A stretch of 64,000 nucleotides of DNA from Herpetospermum pedunculosum (GCA_028017165.1 CM051528.1:66944452-67008451); one strand, 5' to 3'. Counted from the first letter of the stretch, positions 10,590 through 22,644 are shown. A program made the numbers and translations. Notes: generated from the letters alone by a model not told the origin.

Positions 10590-13128
10590 TGATGAATCTC
10601 GGCGGATCGAAGAAACTGAGACGCGACTGAATCGGAGAGTTGTGGGGAGAAGGAGAAGGAGATGAGAAATTCGGAATTATATATTTATTTATTTATTTTT
10701 ATATAAATTTATACTCGAAGCTAATTGGCTGCTAGGGTACGGCTTTTTTACCGGCCATTCGGCCAATTATAATTTGACAAGTGGACAAATGCTCGAGTTC
10801 CGTTGCGCCAAGGACTAAATTTTCGAACTAGAATTATATTTAAAATGATGAAAATATTAATAAATAAAATATTTCATATTATAAACTTAAATGATAAAAA
10901 TATTAATAAATAAAATATTTCATATTATAAACTTCATCATATTTTTTTTTTTTTTTTTTTTTTTTTTGTTAAATATGATTACATTTTAGATGATAATATA
11001 TGCGTTCAATTATATTTAAATTGAGGTCTCTCTCTTCTCAATTTCAATGAATTTGTTGAAATTTTAACATTATGTAATTTTAAAATTTTAATAATATTGA
11101 GGAAAAAAAAAGTGATACTAAAAGACACTAAAAAAAAATGTTTAAATGAGAAGTGAAATAACCTTAAGGGACCGTTTGTCTAACTGAGTTAAGGAAGTAA
11201 GTTTACTCTCCGTTTGACCTATAGAGTTGTGAAACTAAGATAAAAAAATATTAACTCTCCAGACTTCAACCATTACTATGAAAGGCTGTCCCATTTTGCA
11301 AGGCAACACATTTCTTTTTATCGGTCTCACGATATTTTTAATTATTAAAAAAAAAACATAATTTAAACAAAATGTTTAAAATGACTAAAAATGCAATTCA
11401 ATAGGTTGTTCAATCAAAATTGGTACTTAAACAAAATTCAAAATGTATTCCTACTATGAAGAGAAATAAAAACATCAGCTTGTTTGAATCCGTTTAAATT
11501 AATCGATTAAAATATTTCAAATTCACATGTATTATTTAACACACTATTGTACGACTCTATTTTATTTCAAAACAATCCAAATTGGAAAATTATAGAACGA
11601 TTTGTACAACAACAAAAAACAGCTAAAATAAGTCCATCTCTACTTCTTTTGAAAGGTTCCAAGTTCAAATATTTCACTTTAAATACAAATATGTAGAGTG
11701 TGTTTGATAACGTTCCCGTTTATTGTTTCTTGTTTATTGTATTTTGAGAACTAGAATCAAAAACATGTTTGATGACTGCTCTTGTTTTTTGAAAAAAAAA
11801 AACAAAAAACATAAAAATATTTTGTTTGATAACTATTTTTTTTCTCTATGTTTTTCTTTTTTATAATTTAAATAGAATTTAATTTTCATAATCTGAAAAA
11901 CAATTATCCAAAGTTTACATAATCTAATACAAATAAGTCTCGATGCAAAATTAAAAACAACGATAAAATTATATTTATTCTTCAAATGTTGTCCAAATTT
12001 GACATGTAATGTCATCTCCCACTCATCATTTTATCTTAAATGAAATCGATCCAACTCAATTATATAACTCTATAAATATCGTGGTTGTAAAATATTAAGG
12101 TGAAACTAAAGACATGTTTTAGTGAGCAAAATTTATATTTGAAAGTTTCTAACGAGTTCCAGTGTATTAAAAATTAAAATTATATATAAAAATGATGCAC
12201 AATAAGAAAAAAAAAACTGTTATGCCTAAGTTTTGACCAACAAAACAACATCAAATTCCTTGAATTTTTAGTAATTAAAATGTTATAAAAGAAACGGAAC
12301 AAAGAAAAACAATATTTTGTAATTTTCAAAATTTGCCAATTTTTTGGAAACGTTTTTCAAGATCTAGAAACAACAAAATACGAGAACAATTATCAAACAA
12401 GTACGACTGTTTCAAAAAAAAAATTATCAACCAAATATGCATCTTATAAAATGAGAAACGAGAACAAGAAACATGAACGTTATCAAACGGGCCGTAATTT
12501 TCTCTCTCTATATGTTTGTCAATTATCATGTAAGCATGAATATATCTATGGAAGAAATTGGCACGACTTTTGGACAAGTCTACTTTCTCATGGAAATTTT
12601 GACAAAGAAATAGCACATTCCAATCCTTCAATTTCTGTAATCAGTCGGTATAACCTACCAAGAGAAAATGCTCCATAATTACTCCCAACAAAACAACATC
12701 AAATTCCAAGAATTTATTTATTGTATTATCTCTCACACTTTTTCCATATTCAAACTCTTAAAACAAGAATAGGAGATTAATATACATGATATAAAGTCGC
12801 TAATAATATATATATATATTTTTTTGCACCTCAACTAATCTCACGGGACATACCACCCACCTGATCCTACAACATTTAGCTGTCAAGGAAACCCGCACAA
12901 TATAAATTCACTAATACTGTTATCCATCATTGAACATTCCACTACAAAAAAGTATACTTTTCCCTACGTTGGAAATGGGGAAAATCAGGAGTCAATTACC
13001 ACGTCCATTGCAGATCCTTGATGTAGTTTTCACCGATGCAACAAACCATAAGAACAGCTATCATCATCAACAATTGGCAATAAATTTTCGATGCAGTTCA
13101 GTAACCTTCTGAATATCAACTTGTTGAT
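10590..13128. other. AT-rich intergenic region
   Basis: This lies between the B12D promoter and the 3' end of the RSRC1-like gene. I see no credible coding sequence. It contains a duplicated stretch (atattaataaataaaatat) near 10854 and 10900 with a 46-bp period, a T-run at 10942-10966, and a degraded minus-strand SINE at about 12821-12895 (listed separately). Short open frames here lack family features. Confidence 0.6.
12821..12895 (-). mobile_element. degraded Au-type SINE fragment
   Basis: The plus strand shows a T-run, gcacctcaactaatctcacg, ggacataccacc and cctacaacatttagctgtca. These are the reverse complement of the SINE 3' region, with several substitutions relative to the copies at 20.4 and 33.9 kb. 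Confidence 0.6.
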
Positions 13129-16100
13129 CTAAACTTTACGAGCACGGTCACGCCAAGAACCTTGTTGTTTTGCAATTATCTATATTGAGTGGTTCCAAAA
13201 GATAGGACTGGCTATCATACTTCCATTCAATACCAAAAGTCGTCAAATAAAGAAGGATGAAAGATGCAGAATTACCTTCTCACTCAATAGATTTGTTCCC
13301 AGACCGCCATCACATGACTCCTTCGACTTTTCGTTCTCCAGCTCAAGCTCGTCATCGGTTGTACTTAATAACTGACCCACTGGTGCTCCAAACATGGCCT
13401 CGTCATGAGCAGCTTTGATTTGCTCCTCTTTTCTAGCCTAAAATAACAATAAATGAATTCCACCATTAATATGAGAGAGCCAAACAAGTAAAGAGATTGG
13501 TAGCAGCGTAAGGTAAGGCACAACCTCAATTGCAGAAAATCGAAAGCTTTGTCCAATATGCTTCACTAATGTTACATCATCTTCTGCAGCTGTAGGTAGC
13601 ATGAAGCCATATAAGGAGATCCAATTTACCCAATAATATTATAAGAGTGCCCATCCGAGGCCATTGGCAACCAAAATGCTAGAGAAGAAAAATCAACTTA
13701 CGATATGACATTTGAAATACAAATTTACCACTTAACATGGTGCTGTGAGTGAATTTTGGTGGCACACCCAAACGATACTTGGAGGCTTTTAAGGCAAAAA
13801 GTTCTCTAGTAGGCCTTCTGGATACTTGGTTAGATATTCCCATGGTTAGGAAGGTTGGTAAACATGGTTATATGAAGCTATTTCTAGGTGCACAAAGTAC
13901 GTTTGGTTGGGCTCTTCTGACTAGACAAAGACCTTTTAAAGGATTATGATCGTCGGGGCTCTTTTATAGGTCGCCAAGTTAGAAATCAACAATGAAACAT
14001 TCAAGGGTACGTAATGGTTAGATGGTATGTTCTCTCTAAAAAACATACCTGCCCTTTTTTTAACCCTTGATGTTAATTTAATATATAAGGAAAGGTTTCT
14101 AGTTTAAATAAAATCACACAATTAGCAACTCGATCAATTGCAAATAGAAATCAATTACAAACTTCAAATACGTTGAAAAGTAAAAAGTAGAAAATGTCCG
14201 GTTCAACATTTTGGAAAGAAAAAAAATGCCCCTGAAATTAAGAAATTTCATTCTAATCTTTTATTCAATACTTACACACATCTTTCCTTCATTTTCTTAT
14301 GTATCTAATCCAATTTTTTTGGAAGGCTTTCTTTTTCAAAATGAAAATCCTCAAGCAAGGTTGCGACCAGCAGTAGGAAACAAAGAAACTATCATTAGAA
14401 CAAGCACAATACGAAATATGATCAGAAGTCCCTCTAATATCAAGTTCAACAAGGTTATAAAACTCCAATTTCCATTAATTAAAAAAAATGTTACAAGAGA
14501 ATTTATACAAAAGTTCCAAAGGAAAGCTTTAAGGATTAGCCTCTAGCCAGAAGGAAAACATGTGTGCAAAATAGCATCGCAAGCAAGCTACTATGCATTC
14601 AAGTGACAGGAGTCGGACATGCATGCACAGCTTGGATATCACATGCTAAGAGTTATTATGATCTTATATTTAAGGAAGGGGATTGCAAGCCAATCAAGGA
14701 TTGTTTTCTGCCAAGAAGTACTTTTTTTAAGATACGACGTCATGGGCAGAGCAAACAAGCAAGAGACAGAAGGTTTGGAAACCAATGTAATAATGCAGGC
14801 ATGTGAGTGAGGTTGACGATGTTATCAATCTTGGATGCTTTTGTGTTTCTTGTTAGTTGTTGCTTGTACATACACCGAGTTTGTGAAACCATGGAAGATG
14901 GAGGCAGGAAGTAAAAGAATAATGAATAAATTTAATTCTCTTCATTTTTGCATGAGGAAAGAGGGGACCTAAGAGAATCAAAATTCTACACAGCATGAGT
15001 TGACATGAACTTACTCAGGAGAAAAGTAAAAATGCACGTGGCAGTTGGTATGTGGTCGACAATTCACAATTTGTTTTTGATAAGGTACAAGCTTTCATTG
15101 AGAAAAAATGAAAGAAATATTGCTAATGTACCGACAATTCACAATTGAGATAATACTAATTTTATTATTTAAAACAAATATTGCTTGAAGTTAAATAATG
15201 ATATGTACATACATGTCCAGCACCAAATATATAATGACAAATAAAAACTGTCTTCCCAATGATTATTTTCAGAAAGCAATTTGAGTTTCGGTTAACAAAT
15301 CGACTACATTGATTCGAAAAGGAATTAGAAGATTAATAGCTAAACTTTATACCTTCAATTTCTTCATCATCAAGAGGAGCATCCTTGTTGAACTCAAATC
15401 TTTCCCAACCTGGGCCTGTGCCTTTCGTATCATCCATTCTAGCTGCATTTTGAATATGAAGAGTCAGATTCAATAGTTATCAAATGGCAATTTTTGCTTG
15501 TGTGCTAGAGTCCCCATTACAATTAGGAAGGAGTGAGAAAATGGAAACGGGAAGTTAATCCATTCTTTAGTAACCCCAGCTCAGAGTGTAAATTGCTTCA
15601 GCTCACTAAGACTTTTTATATAAAGACATGTAGCTCCGTGTAATCCCTTGCAAACACAAAGTATTATTTATCAATTGATAAATTACCAGTTTCAGCAAGT
15701 TGTAGATTCATCTTTGCTTTGACTCTTTCGGCTGAAGACTGGTGGCAAACAAAACAAAGCTTTACATCAATTTCCACTTAAAAGAATAGCATGGCTGAAT
15801 TGTGCAGAGAGATGCCATAGGTGGGGAGGCTAAAGTAACAATCTCACGTTTCTGGTCAATTCACCATTAAAGAATACCATCTGCTGGAGACCAAACTCTT
15901 CTAGCACAATTTATCAAAGAATAATGGCAAATTACACCCTCAAATTAGCCTATTTTTATAAATCACTCTCTCATGTTTTAAAGAGTGCAGACATCTTGGT
16001 ATATTTAACAGAAGGGTTCGAATTTATTCTAGCATTTATCACATCGAAAAGGAAAGATGCAAAAATGATGACAGAATCCATCATGTGTACCTTGTAGTTG

Positions 16101-16951
16101 TAGGAATCACTTGGAATAATATAAAAGTGTTGTTTCAAATTATTAGTTGCTTATACACAAAAATAAAGCATGAGCAAAATCAATGGCAGCGAAAATTCTA
16201 GAACAGTTAAATGATGCCGAAACCAATGACAAACTGAAGATAAACAGCACTTTGATGAAAAGCAGAAATATGCATAGAAATTGATTCAGTTGCTAACAAT
16301 GAAATATGCAATCCTAAGAAGTTCGAAGCATACCATCTTGTCATATCCTTCAATTAATCTTGAGTAATCAACACTTTCAACTTTACGGTCTTTTTGTTTT
16401 CCCCCTCCGTTACTTCCATTGACGTCCGACCACTTCCTCTCTCGCGACGAGCTTCTACTCCGCCGCCGCCGCCTGTCCCTATCTGAATCACTCCTAGACC
16501 TACTTCTCCTCCTCCTCTCTCTATCTCTATCCCTATACTTATCCCCGTATCTATCTCGGCTCCTACTTCGCCGCCTCGAATGCGAATGTCTCTCCCTCTC
16601 TTTACTCAAAGACCTTCGTCTAGGGCTCGATTTCCGACGCTCTCTCTCCAAAGCCCTAGGACGCTTCTCCTCCACATCGGGAGAGCTTAATTTCTTCTTC
16701 TTGAGCTTGTTCTGAATGGCCTCGAGCTGCGCTTGCTTCTCGAACCCGGAGACCTTGGAAGGGCTGGAGGCTTTAACAAAAGAACTGAGGAAGGAAGACG
16801 ACGAAGGCAGAGCGGAGCCCTTGGATGCGGCGGAGATTACATCGTTGCTGGAGTCGGAGGCGGAGAAACCGAGACCTCGTTTGAACCTTGCTGCGCCTTC
16901 TCCTTTACGAGTGAGCTCATCGTAGTACGCCGCTGCTTTCGATTCCTCCAT
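13129..16951 (-). CDS. RSRC1/SRrp53-like Arg/Ser-rich nuclear protein
   Basis: This is a six-exon gene encoding about 345 aa. Exons are 16334-16951, 15687-15738, 15353-15442, 13525-13589, 13276-13437 (left boundary uncertain by one base) and 13129-13179, with GT-AG junctions and compatible phases. It starts MEESKAAAYYDELTRKGEG. An Arg/Ser and Arg/Asp dipeptide region spans about residues 100-175. Then come SSAERVKAKMNLQLAET, an acidic EFNKDAPLDDEEIE segment and an Ala/Glu-rich helix (ARKEEQIKAAHDEAMFGAP), ending QQGSWRDRARKV. The AERVKAKMNLQL and VTLVKHIGQSF segments resemble human RSRC1, a splicing co-factor, so a role in pre-mRNA splicing is likely but inferred. From memory the plant counterpart is At3g48120. 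Introns 3 (about 1.76 kb) and 1 (about 0.6 kb) hold no recognised genes. Confidence 0.85.
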
Positions 16952-17500
16952 TGCAGCTCCAAATTTGGCTTCTGTGCTTGAGAGTGAAGATGTGAAACGC
17001 TAGAGATTTGGGAGCAGTGGCCTGAGAATCAGAGGGAATGACGATTGATGAAACAGGTCGGAGTTGTTGCTCCATTTCCGATGAAGTTGAACATCGTAAC
17101 TGGATCCTGCAAATTGCAAATTGATGTTTGCATTTTGCAAAGATCTTTAAAAATGACTTTATTTATTTTATTTTATATTTGCAAAGGAAAATGGATAATT
17201 CAAAGAAAACAAAAACTAAAGACTTGTTTTTTTTTTTTTTTTTTGAAAGTATAAAAATGACTTAATTTTATTTCTAAAGAAGATTAGATTTAATTATATG
17301 GTCTAATTTTAGTTTGGTCAATTGTTAAAAAAAATATATATAGTTTGGTTTAATTATAAGTTTTTAAGATGTGTGTTCATTATCATTAACGTTTTAGGTC
17401 ATTAAACTTTCAATTTTGTGAATAGAGCTCTAAACTTTAAAAAATGTATAATATATCCTTGCACTTTCAATTTTGTGTTCAATAGATCCTTACAATTTTC
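16952..17500. other. upstream region of the RSRC1-like gene
   Basis: This should hold the promoter and 5' UTR of the minus-strand gene. It is moderately GC-rich up to about 17110 and then AT-rich, with a T-run at 17225-17244. No TATA box stands out. Confidence 0.4.
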
Positions 17501-18260
17501 AAATTTGTAACTTAAGGGAAGCTATGTTTGTCTGGTCTTTGTGGCTCTCTTACTTGGTTGCAGGTCTGGAGGTTGTTATTTTCGTCGAAGTAGGGGGAAA
17601 ACGAGTGGAAGGAGCCATTTAAACCTGCTTCGAGCTTATAAGGACCTGTGTGGAGGCTTGCCCACACACACGCAAGGGTCGAATGGTTAAACTTGGCATC
17701 TGATTCTTCTCTGCATCTGAATGAATTGTTTTCTGTGAAGTTTGGTTTCCTTTGACATTGAGGTTGGGAGTCATCCTTCTACTTCGGCATGTAGGGGGAT
17801 TTTGAGTGATCTTATGAGTGATGGTGTTCGACATGTAGGGGGATTTTGAGCGATCTGATGAGTGATGGTGTATTGTTTTCTGCTGGCCTGCCTTTGTTGA
17901 GTTTCCTTGCCAAGGTGGGACATGTTGCTTGGAGGGTGTTGGGTCGTAACCACGACCTATGAGCTACGCTTTTTGTTGTTGTTTTTGCCTTTTCGCTCAT
18001 GCTCGTCTGTGGTCTTTTGAGTTGGTTGTTGTCCTTTGTGGTTTTAGCTCCCAGTCAGTCTGTGGGTTTGGAGCGTCGTGTTTTGTTTTGTTGCCCTGCC
18101 TTCCCTCGAGCTGTGAGGTCCCCTCTTGGGATTTTCGATTTTTTGGGTTGGGTTCCCTGATTTTTCGGTGGGTGTTATGTTCTTGTTACTTTGGTGTCCT
18201 TTGACCTCAAGTTTTGAGGTCTCATTTTGCTGAGTAATACCTACCTTTGCAAAAAAAAAT
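17500..18260 (+). other. GC-richer, non-coding retroelement-like segment ending in an A-run
   Basis: This block differs from the AT-rich DNA on both sides: it is rich in G and T, is not open in any frame for long, and stops at a nine-base A-run at 18252-18260. That is what a 5'-truncated retroposed sequence looks like. I found no target-site duplication and no recognisable protein remnant. It contains the 44-bp duplication listed below. Confidence 0.35.
17785..17872. repeat. 44-bp tandem duplication
   Basis: Two adjacent units share catgtagggggattttgag and tgatgagtgatggtgt-like ends, starting at 17785 and 17829 with four or five differences. Confidence 0.85.
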
Positions 18261-18761
18261 CAAAAATCATGACCTCTTCGACATTTTTTAAAATACACGA
18301 ACCTGCTAAACACAAAGTTGAAAGTTATTAAACACTTTTTAACACAAACTTCAAAGTTCACATACTAATCTTATAATTTAACCTTTCAGTTTAATTAACA
18401 AGATATCATTAACTTTAAATGGTAACAAAAAAAAAAAAGTAGAAAAAAAAATATTTATCGAGAGAAAAAAATGACATCCCAAGAGGCTCGAACATAAAAC
18501 CTCTTGATACCATATCAACCCAAAAATTTAAGCTCATGGGTTAAAGTAGAACACAAACCTCCTGATACCATGTTAAATCACCAATTTAACCCTAAAGCTT
18601 AAGTTGATGGTTAAGATAATTTTGCAAGTGTCAAGTGTTATATATACAAATTCAACCTATAACCCAAACGTTCCCTGCGAGAGTCCAACAACCATTATTA
18701 TCAAATAGGGTACTACTCTTCTATATCATACGTTGCCAAGGAGATGAAACACATGGATAAG

Positions 18762-18776
18762 AAATGAGCAAGGGGC
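18762..18776. repeat. left target-site duplication of the LINE
   Basis: The sequence aaatgagcaaggggc lies immediately left of the LINE fragment and is repeated exactly at 19195-19209, right after its poly(A). Confidence 0.9.
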
Positions 18777-19194
18777 CTCTTCCTCCATTGTTCCTTCGCA
18801 TCTAAGTATTGGGTCAGGATCCTTAACACTTTCGGGTGGTCGATGGTTTTGCCGAATAATATGATTGATTTGTTGGCATCTATTTTTCTTCATCACCCTT
18901 TTCGTGGTGACGGGAAGACCATCTGGTTGGCAATCAATAGAGTGTTCCTTTGGTTCTTATGGGGCGAACGGAACACTCGTATTTTCCAGGATGTTTTCTC
19001 ATCTTTTGATAGGTTTATGGACAGTATCGTGTTCAATGCGTTATATTGGTGTAAATGTAAACCGCCTTTTTCCAGTTTCAGTCTATCTTATTTGATAGCT
19101 AATTGGATTTCTTTCTTGTAATTCACCTATTGGTGCTCGAGCTTATGCTCCTTTCATTCATCAATGAATTTGTTTCTTCTCAAAAAAAAAAAAA
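18777..19194 (+). mobile_element. 5'-truncated LINE (non-LTR retrotransposon) insertion
   Basis: The insert encodes the extreme C-terminus of a LINE ORF2, the tail after the reverse transcriptase zinc-binding domain: ASKYWVRILNTFGWS, then LWFLWGERNTRIFQDVFSSF, then FNALYWCKCKPPFSS. A stop codon and a short 3' UTR follow, then a poly(A) of about 16. It is bounded by a perfect 15-bp direct repeat, aaatgagcaaggggc, at 18762-18776 and 19195-19209. The first few A of the right copy could belong to the poly(A). Severe 5' truncation is normal for LINEs. Confidence 0.93.
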
Positions 19195-19541
19195 AAATGA
19201 GCAAGGGGCAACAAAGAATAAAAGATCAAATCATAAAATCATTGAATAAGAAAAACCTGTTCATTCACACCTCTGAACAAGATACATAAGTACGTATCCA
19301 AGGCAATTTCCATTAGAATAGTTGAAATGTTCTGCAGTAAATAGCTGAACTTGTATGAATAATACCCTTCATAACTATAACCATAGAAATTTATGTCCCA
19401 ACAGAAAGTACACCTATTCTCTTCACAAGAAAGATGAGGTATAAACTGAAGCGTCAAAATCAATATAAGAACCTGATCATACAAAATTCCTAGACAAATG
19501 AAATTTGAACTTGCAGATATTCCATGGCTCGAAAATTCAAA

Positions 19542-21271
19542 TCAGGCAGTCTCGTCATTGGTAGTGTCGTCGTTGGTTTTCTGCAGAAAAAGAAACCATA
19601 GCCCTTTCAGCCCTCAAGAGGTATCATGATGCAAACATTTTGCAGAAGAATTTATAATCTTGAATATGCTAACAAACATTATTAGAGAATGATGTGTTGA
19701 ACTAGATCAATGATGGCAAAACTGAGAAACCATGGAACCAGACAGAAAATAGGCATTGTATCAGCTTTTTCCTAGACAGGAATACAAGCCACAAGAACAT
19801 GAAATCCAGTTCTTTTATATTATCACCAGAAATCCTCAAATAAGTAGCTAAAAGTCGAGGTTGCCTACACTTTTGAAAGTCTTGTCTAACATATGAATAA
19901 GAATGTGTAGTCTTGTATGATTCCCCATATGAAAAGATTGTATGCAAATTTGTTTGACTTTCAACATTGTTGATATAATTTCTCATAACAAAATTGCCCC
20001 TATAGCTCAGTGGTAGAGCGTCAGTCTTGTAAACTGAAGGTCTGTAGTTCGATCCTGCATGGGGGCAAATTTGGGACTTTTATTTTTCAAGCATTATTTA
20101 AGGGAAAAAATCTATTTTTACCCCTAAACTTGCTTTATATCAATTTTCACCCAAACTTCTAATTGGATCCTAAACTTAGATAAACGTTACATTTTTTATC
20201 CTCTAGTCAATTCTTGATAATCCATCTACTATATGGTTATGAAAGGATTAGAATTATATTGAATACTAAGATTCATCTCACAACCATATATTAACTTTTA
20301 CATGTGTCAACTTACCACACAAACACAGCTGTGCAAACTCAAATCTTAATACTTTTTTTTTATATTTGCGAGTGTCCGGACTAGCTAGCGCGCACCTCGA
20401 CTAATCTCACGGGATAACCGTCTGACTACATTTGGTTGTCAAAAAAACTAGTAGGATATTAATTTTTAGGTAGGTGGCCACAATGACTTGACCATATATT
20501 AACTCTTACATGTGTCAACTTACCACACAAACACAACTATGCAAACTCAATTCTACAATTCAGACTACACAAATTTAGTCCCATCAACTTAGTGAGAAGA
20601 AGATCGTTTCAATCGTTCAAGTATTCATATTAGACTGAAAGTTCAAGTGGTTGTGGTCACCTACCCCGTAATTATTTCCTTGACAACCCCAAATATAGTA
20701 AGGACAGGCGGTTGGCCGTGAGATTAGTCTAGGTGCACGCAAACTAGCCCGGACACTCAAAGATAGGAAAAAAAAAAAAATATATATATATATATATATT
20801 AAGATTAGACTCATTAGTTACGCCCTACATGTAGATTAGAACGAAATATACAGAACATTACACCGTAATCGTAAGTGCAAAACTGCATTTCTAATGCACT
20901 TCAAAATATTCCTCACACCCTCTCCCAATTCCTACATTTGATTTGCAATAATCTCGAAATGTTGGCTCAAACCCAACATTGAAATTCAGTCCGAATTAAC
21001 AAAAACGCGATAAATTGAGTATGAACCAAAAGCTAAACAATATTGGGGTTGATAAAAAAGAGCGAAATTATGCATAATAAGCTATAGATTAGGGGTTGGA
21101 TCAAGAAAAACATAAAGCGAAGGAGAGGAATAATACAGATTGAGCTTTGTGCCAAGACAATCCTCTGTAGACGTTGACTGAGAAGGTAGCAGTTAGGTAA
21201 ATGGTGGCGACACCGAGACCGGCCGTTAAGGCCTTGAACGCCCAATCGCCCGCTTTACTCGCTGCTCCCAT
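19542..21271 (-). CDS. short single-membrane-span protein of unknown function
   Basis: Two exons, 21137-21271 and 19542-19580 (phase 0, GT-AG), give a 57-aa protein starting MGAASKAGDWAFKALTAG. A hydrophobic helix spans about residues 12-35 (LGVATIYLTATFSVNV), followed by YRGLSWHKAQS and a short acidic Thr/Asp-rich tail. I have a weak memory of similar 50-70 aa plant proteins with an NVYRGLSWH motif but cannot name one. The 1.56-kb intron contains a plus-strand tRNA-Thr and two SINEs. The small second exon is the least certain part; another 3' end is possible. Confidence 0.6.
19996..20067 (+). tRNA. tRNA-Thr (TGT anticodon)
   Basis: A 72-nt cloverleaf fits fully: 7-bp acceptor (GCCCCTA with TGGGGGC), D-arm GCTC/GAGC, anticodon arm TCAGT-CTTGTAA-ACTGA with anticodon TGT, and T-arm TGTAG-TTCGATC-CTGCA. 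The discriminator is A. It has no intron and no encoded CCA. It is nested in the intron of the minus-strand small membrane protein gene, on the opposite strand. The eukaryotic A and B boxes are present (TAGCTCAGTGG, GTTCGATCC). Confidence 0.93.
20283..20550. repeat. 60-bp direct repeats flanking a SINE
   Basis: The stretch beginning accatatattaact occurs at 20283-20342 and 20491-20550 with three mismatches, and the minus-strand SINE lies between the two copies. The repeats are far longer than the usual 7-20 bp SINE target duplication. Confidence 0.85.
20351..20490 (-). mobile_element. Au-type SINE, minus orientation
   Basis: From left to right it reads T-run, gcgagtgtccggactagcta, cgcgcacctcgactaatctc, acgggataaccgtctga and acatttggttgtcaa, ending in a ggtggccac segment. 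This is the reverse complement of the SINE consensus seen in the intact plus-strand copy at 35.3 kb. Confidence 0.8.
20637..20803 (+). mobile_element. Au-type SINE, plus orientation
   Basis: It contains caagtggttgtggtcaccta, then ttgacaaccccaaatatag, then gacaggcggttggccgtgag, then ctagcccggacactc and an A/AT-rich tail. An 8-bp direct repeat, attagact, bounds it at 20629-20636 and 20804-20811. The tail has expanded into (TA)n. Confidence 0.75.
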
Positions 21272-21690
21272 TTTCCGTTCTCCGCCGCTCGAACTTTCAG
21301 CTAAGCTTTGATCGTCAGTCGTCTCGTCACCGACCTCAGTGCGAGCTTGATTTGCTTAGAGATGCAAATGAACCCTTTCAGCGACGTCGTTTCGGTTCTC
21401 AAAGGAAGGGTTTCATCCCGTCTTCATTTTATTTATTTATTATTATTTTTTAATCTCTCTCTCACATTCACATCTCAGCCGTCTCTCCCAAGTCCCAACT
21501 GCCCAGCCACCGTTAAAAAAAATGCCATAGTTCACTCTATCTCTAATTCGGGATGCTGATTAAATTAAAATAATCGATTATTATAATAGTTTGTGAATTG
21601 TAAATAGGAAATATTATTCAAGTTAATGAGTTTATTGATGGTAGATTATAATAATTAGACTGACATCCAACTTGAAATTGATGTCTCAAA
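21272..21690. other. upstream region of the small membrane protein gene
   Basis: This should contain the minus-strand gene's promoter and 5' UTR. Up to about 21540 it is less AT-rich than its surroundings. The 83-codon plus-strand frame at 21308-21559 has no recognisable domain and I do not call it a gene. Confidence 0.4.
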
Positions 21691-22644
21691 CAGGGGCGGA
21701 CCTCTGAAGGGACTAGGGGGGCCACGGCCCCCCCCCAAATTTTTTGATTTTCTTATACTTGTAGGCAAAAATAATGCCTTAAATATATACTGTTGTTCTT
21801 AAATACATTTTGGCCCCCTCTAAATTAATAAAATCTTATTCTGCTGCAGTGGTCATTGGGTATAATTTATATTTTGTTGTGCCTGAGTTCGAAACTCAAC
21901 CATAACAATAATTTATTTGTTTTACATTTCTTCCATATATGTATGTTTTTTTAAAAAGAAATTGTTCTCTTTTAATATTTTGTTTATATATATTTAAAAA
22001 TATATAAATTTCATTCTTAAAAATAATTAAGAACTATTTTTTTTAGTATTAGTTTATTTATTAACATTTTCAAGAGTAATTTAGACTATATTAACCTCCC
22101 TTTTATAAATTTTGTAAACAAATTCATGTTATATTGTGTTTTTTTTTTTTAATATTTTTTTAAAAAAATGTCTAATAAATCTTTGAACTTTGAACTTTGT
22201 GTTTAATAGATCACTAACTTCAAAAAGGGTTCAATATATTTTTTAACTTTCAATTTTGTATTTAATTGGTCCTCAAATTTTCAAGTTTAAGTGTGATATA
22301 TCCTTGTATTTATTTGACATTTTTTAAAATCTAGGAATTCATTAGAAACAAAATTGAAAGTATACGGATGTATTAAAAACTTTTTAGAGTTTAGGGACTC
22401 AATTTTTTTTTTTTTTTTTTTTTTTAATATAGAGATGAGCAAAATTATATGATGGTATTAAGTTTATTTAAACTTAGTACGGAAGTCTTTGATACACTAA
22501 CATATGTTTATCATAACTTTTTTTGAATGTCAACATAACTTGAGAGTGTGAATTCGAACCTATGGATTTTTGGCAATCTGTTTTTAATATTTATATACTC
22601 TAATTTTTTGGCCCCCCAAACATCAATGTCTGGATCCGCCCCCG
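21691..22644. mobile_element. non-autonomous hAT-type DNA transposon
   Basis: The element begins caggggcggacctc and ends gatccgcccccg, giving imperfect terminal inverted repeats of about 14 bp. It is flanked by a perfect 8-bp target duplication, gtctcaaa, at 21683-21690 and 22645-22652. An 8-bp duplication and CAGGGGCGG ends are hallmarks of plant hAT elements. Subterminal blocks of G (ggggggccacggccccccc) and ggccccccaaa pair with each other. The 954-bp body is AT-rich with no transposase frame. Confidence 0.9.

Noticed and set aside
12940..12952. cactacaaaaaag, resembling a CACTA transposon end
   Set aside because: No matching inverted end or 3-bp target duplication was found nearby, so a single short match is not enough.
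13749..13949. 66-codon frame in an intron of the RSRC1-like gene
   Set aside because: No recognised domain, and no second line of evidence such as splice sites or repeats.
16419..16925. Plus-strand frames rich in Leu and Ser
   Set aside because: They are antisense shadows of the Arg/Ser-coding exon of the RSRC1-like gene.
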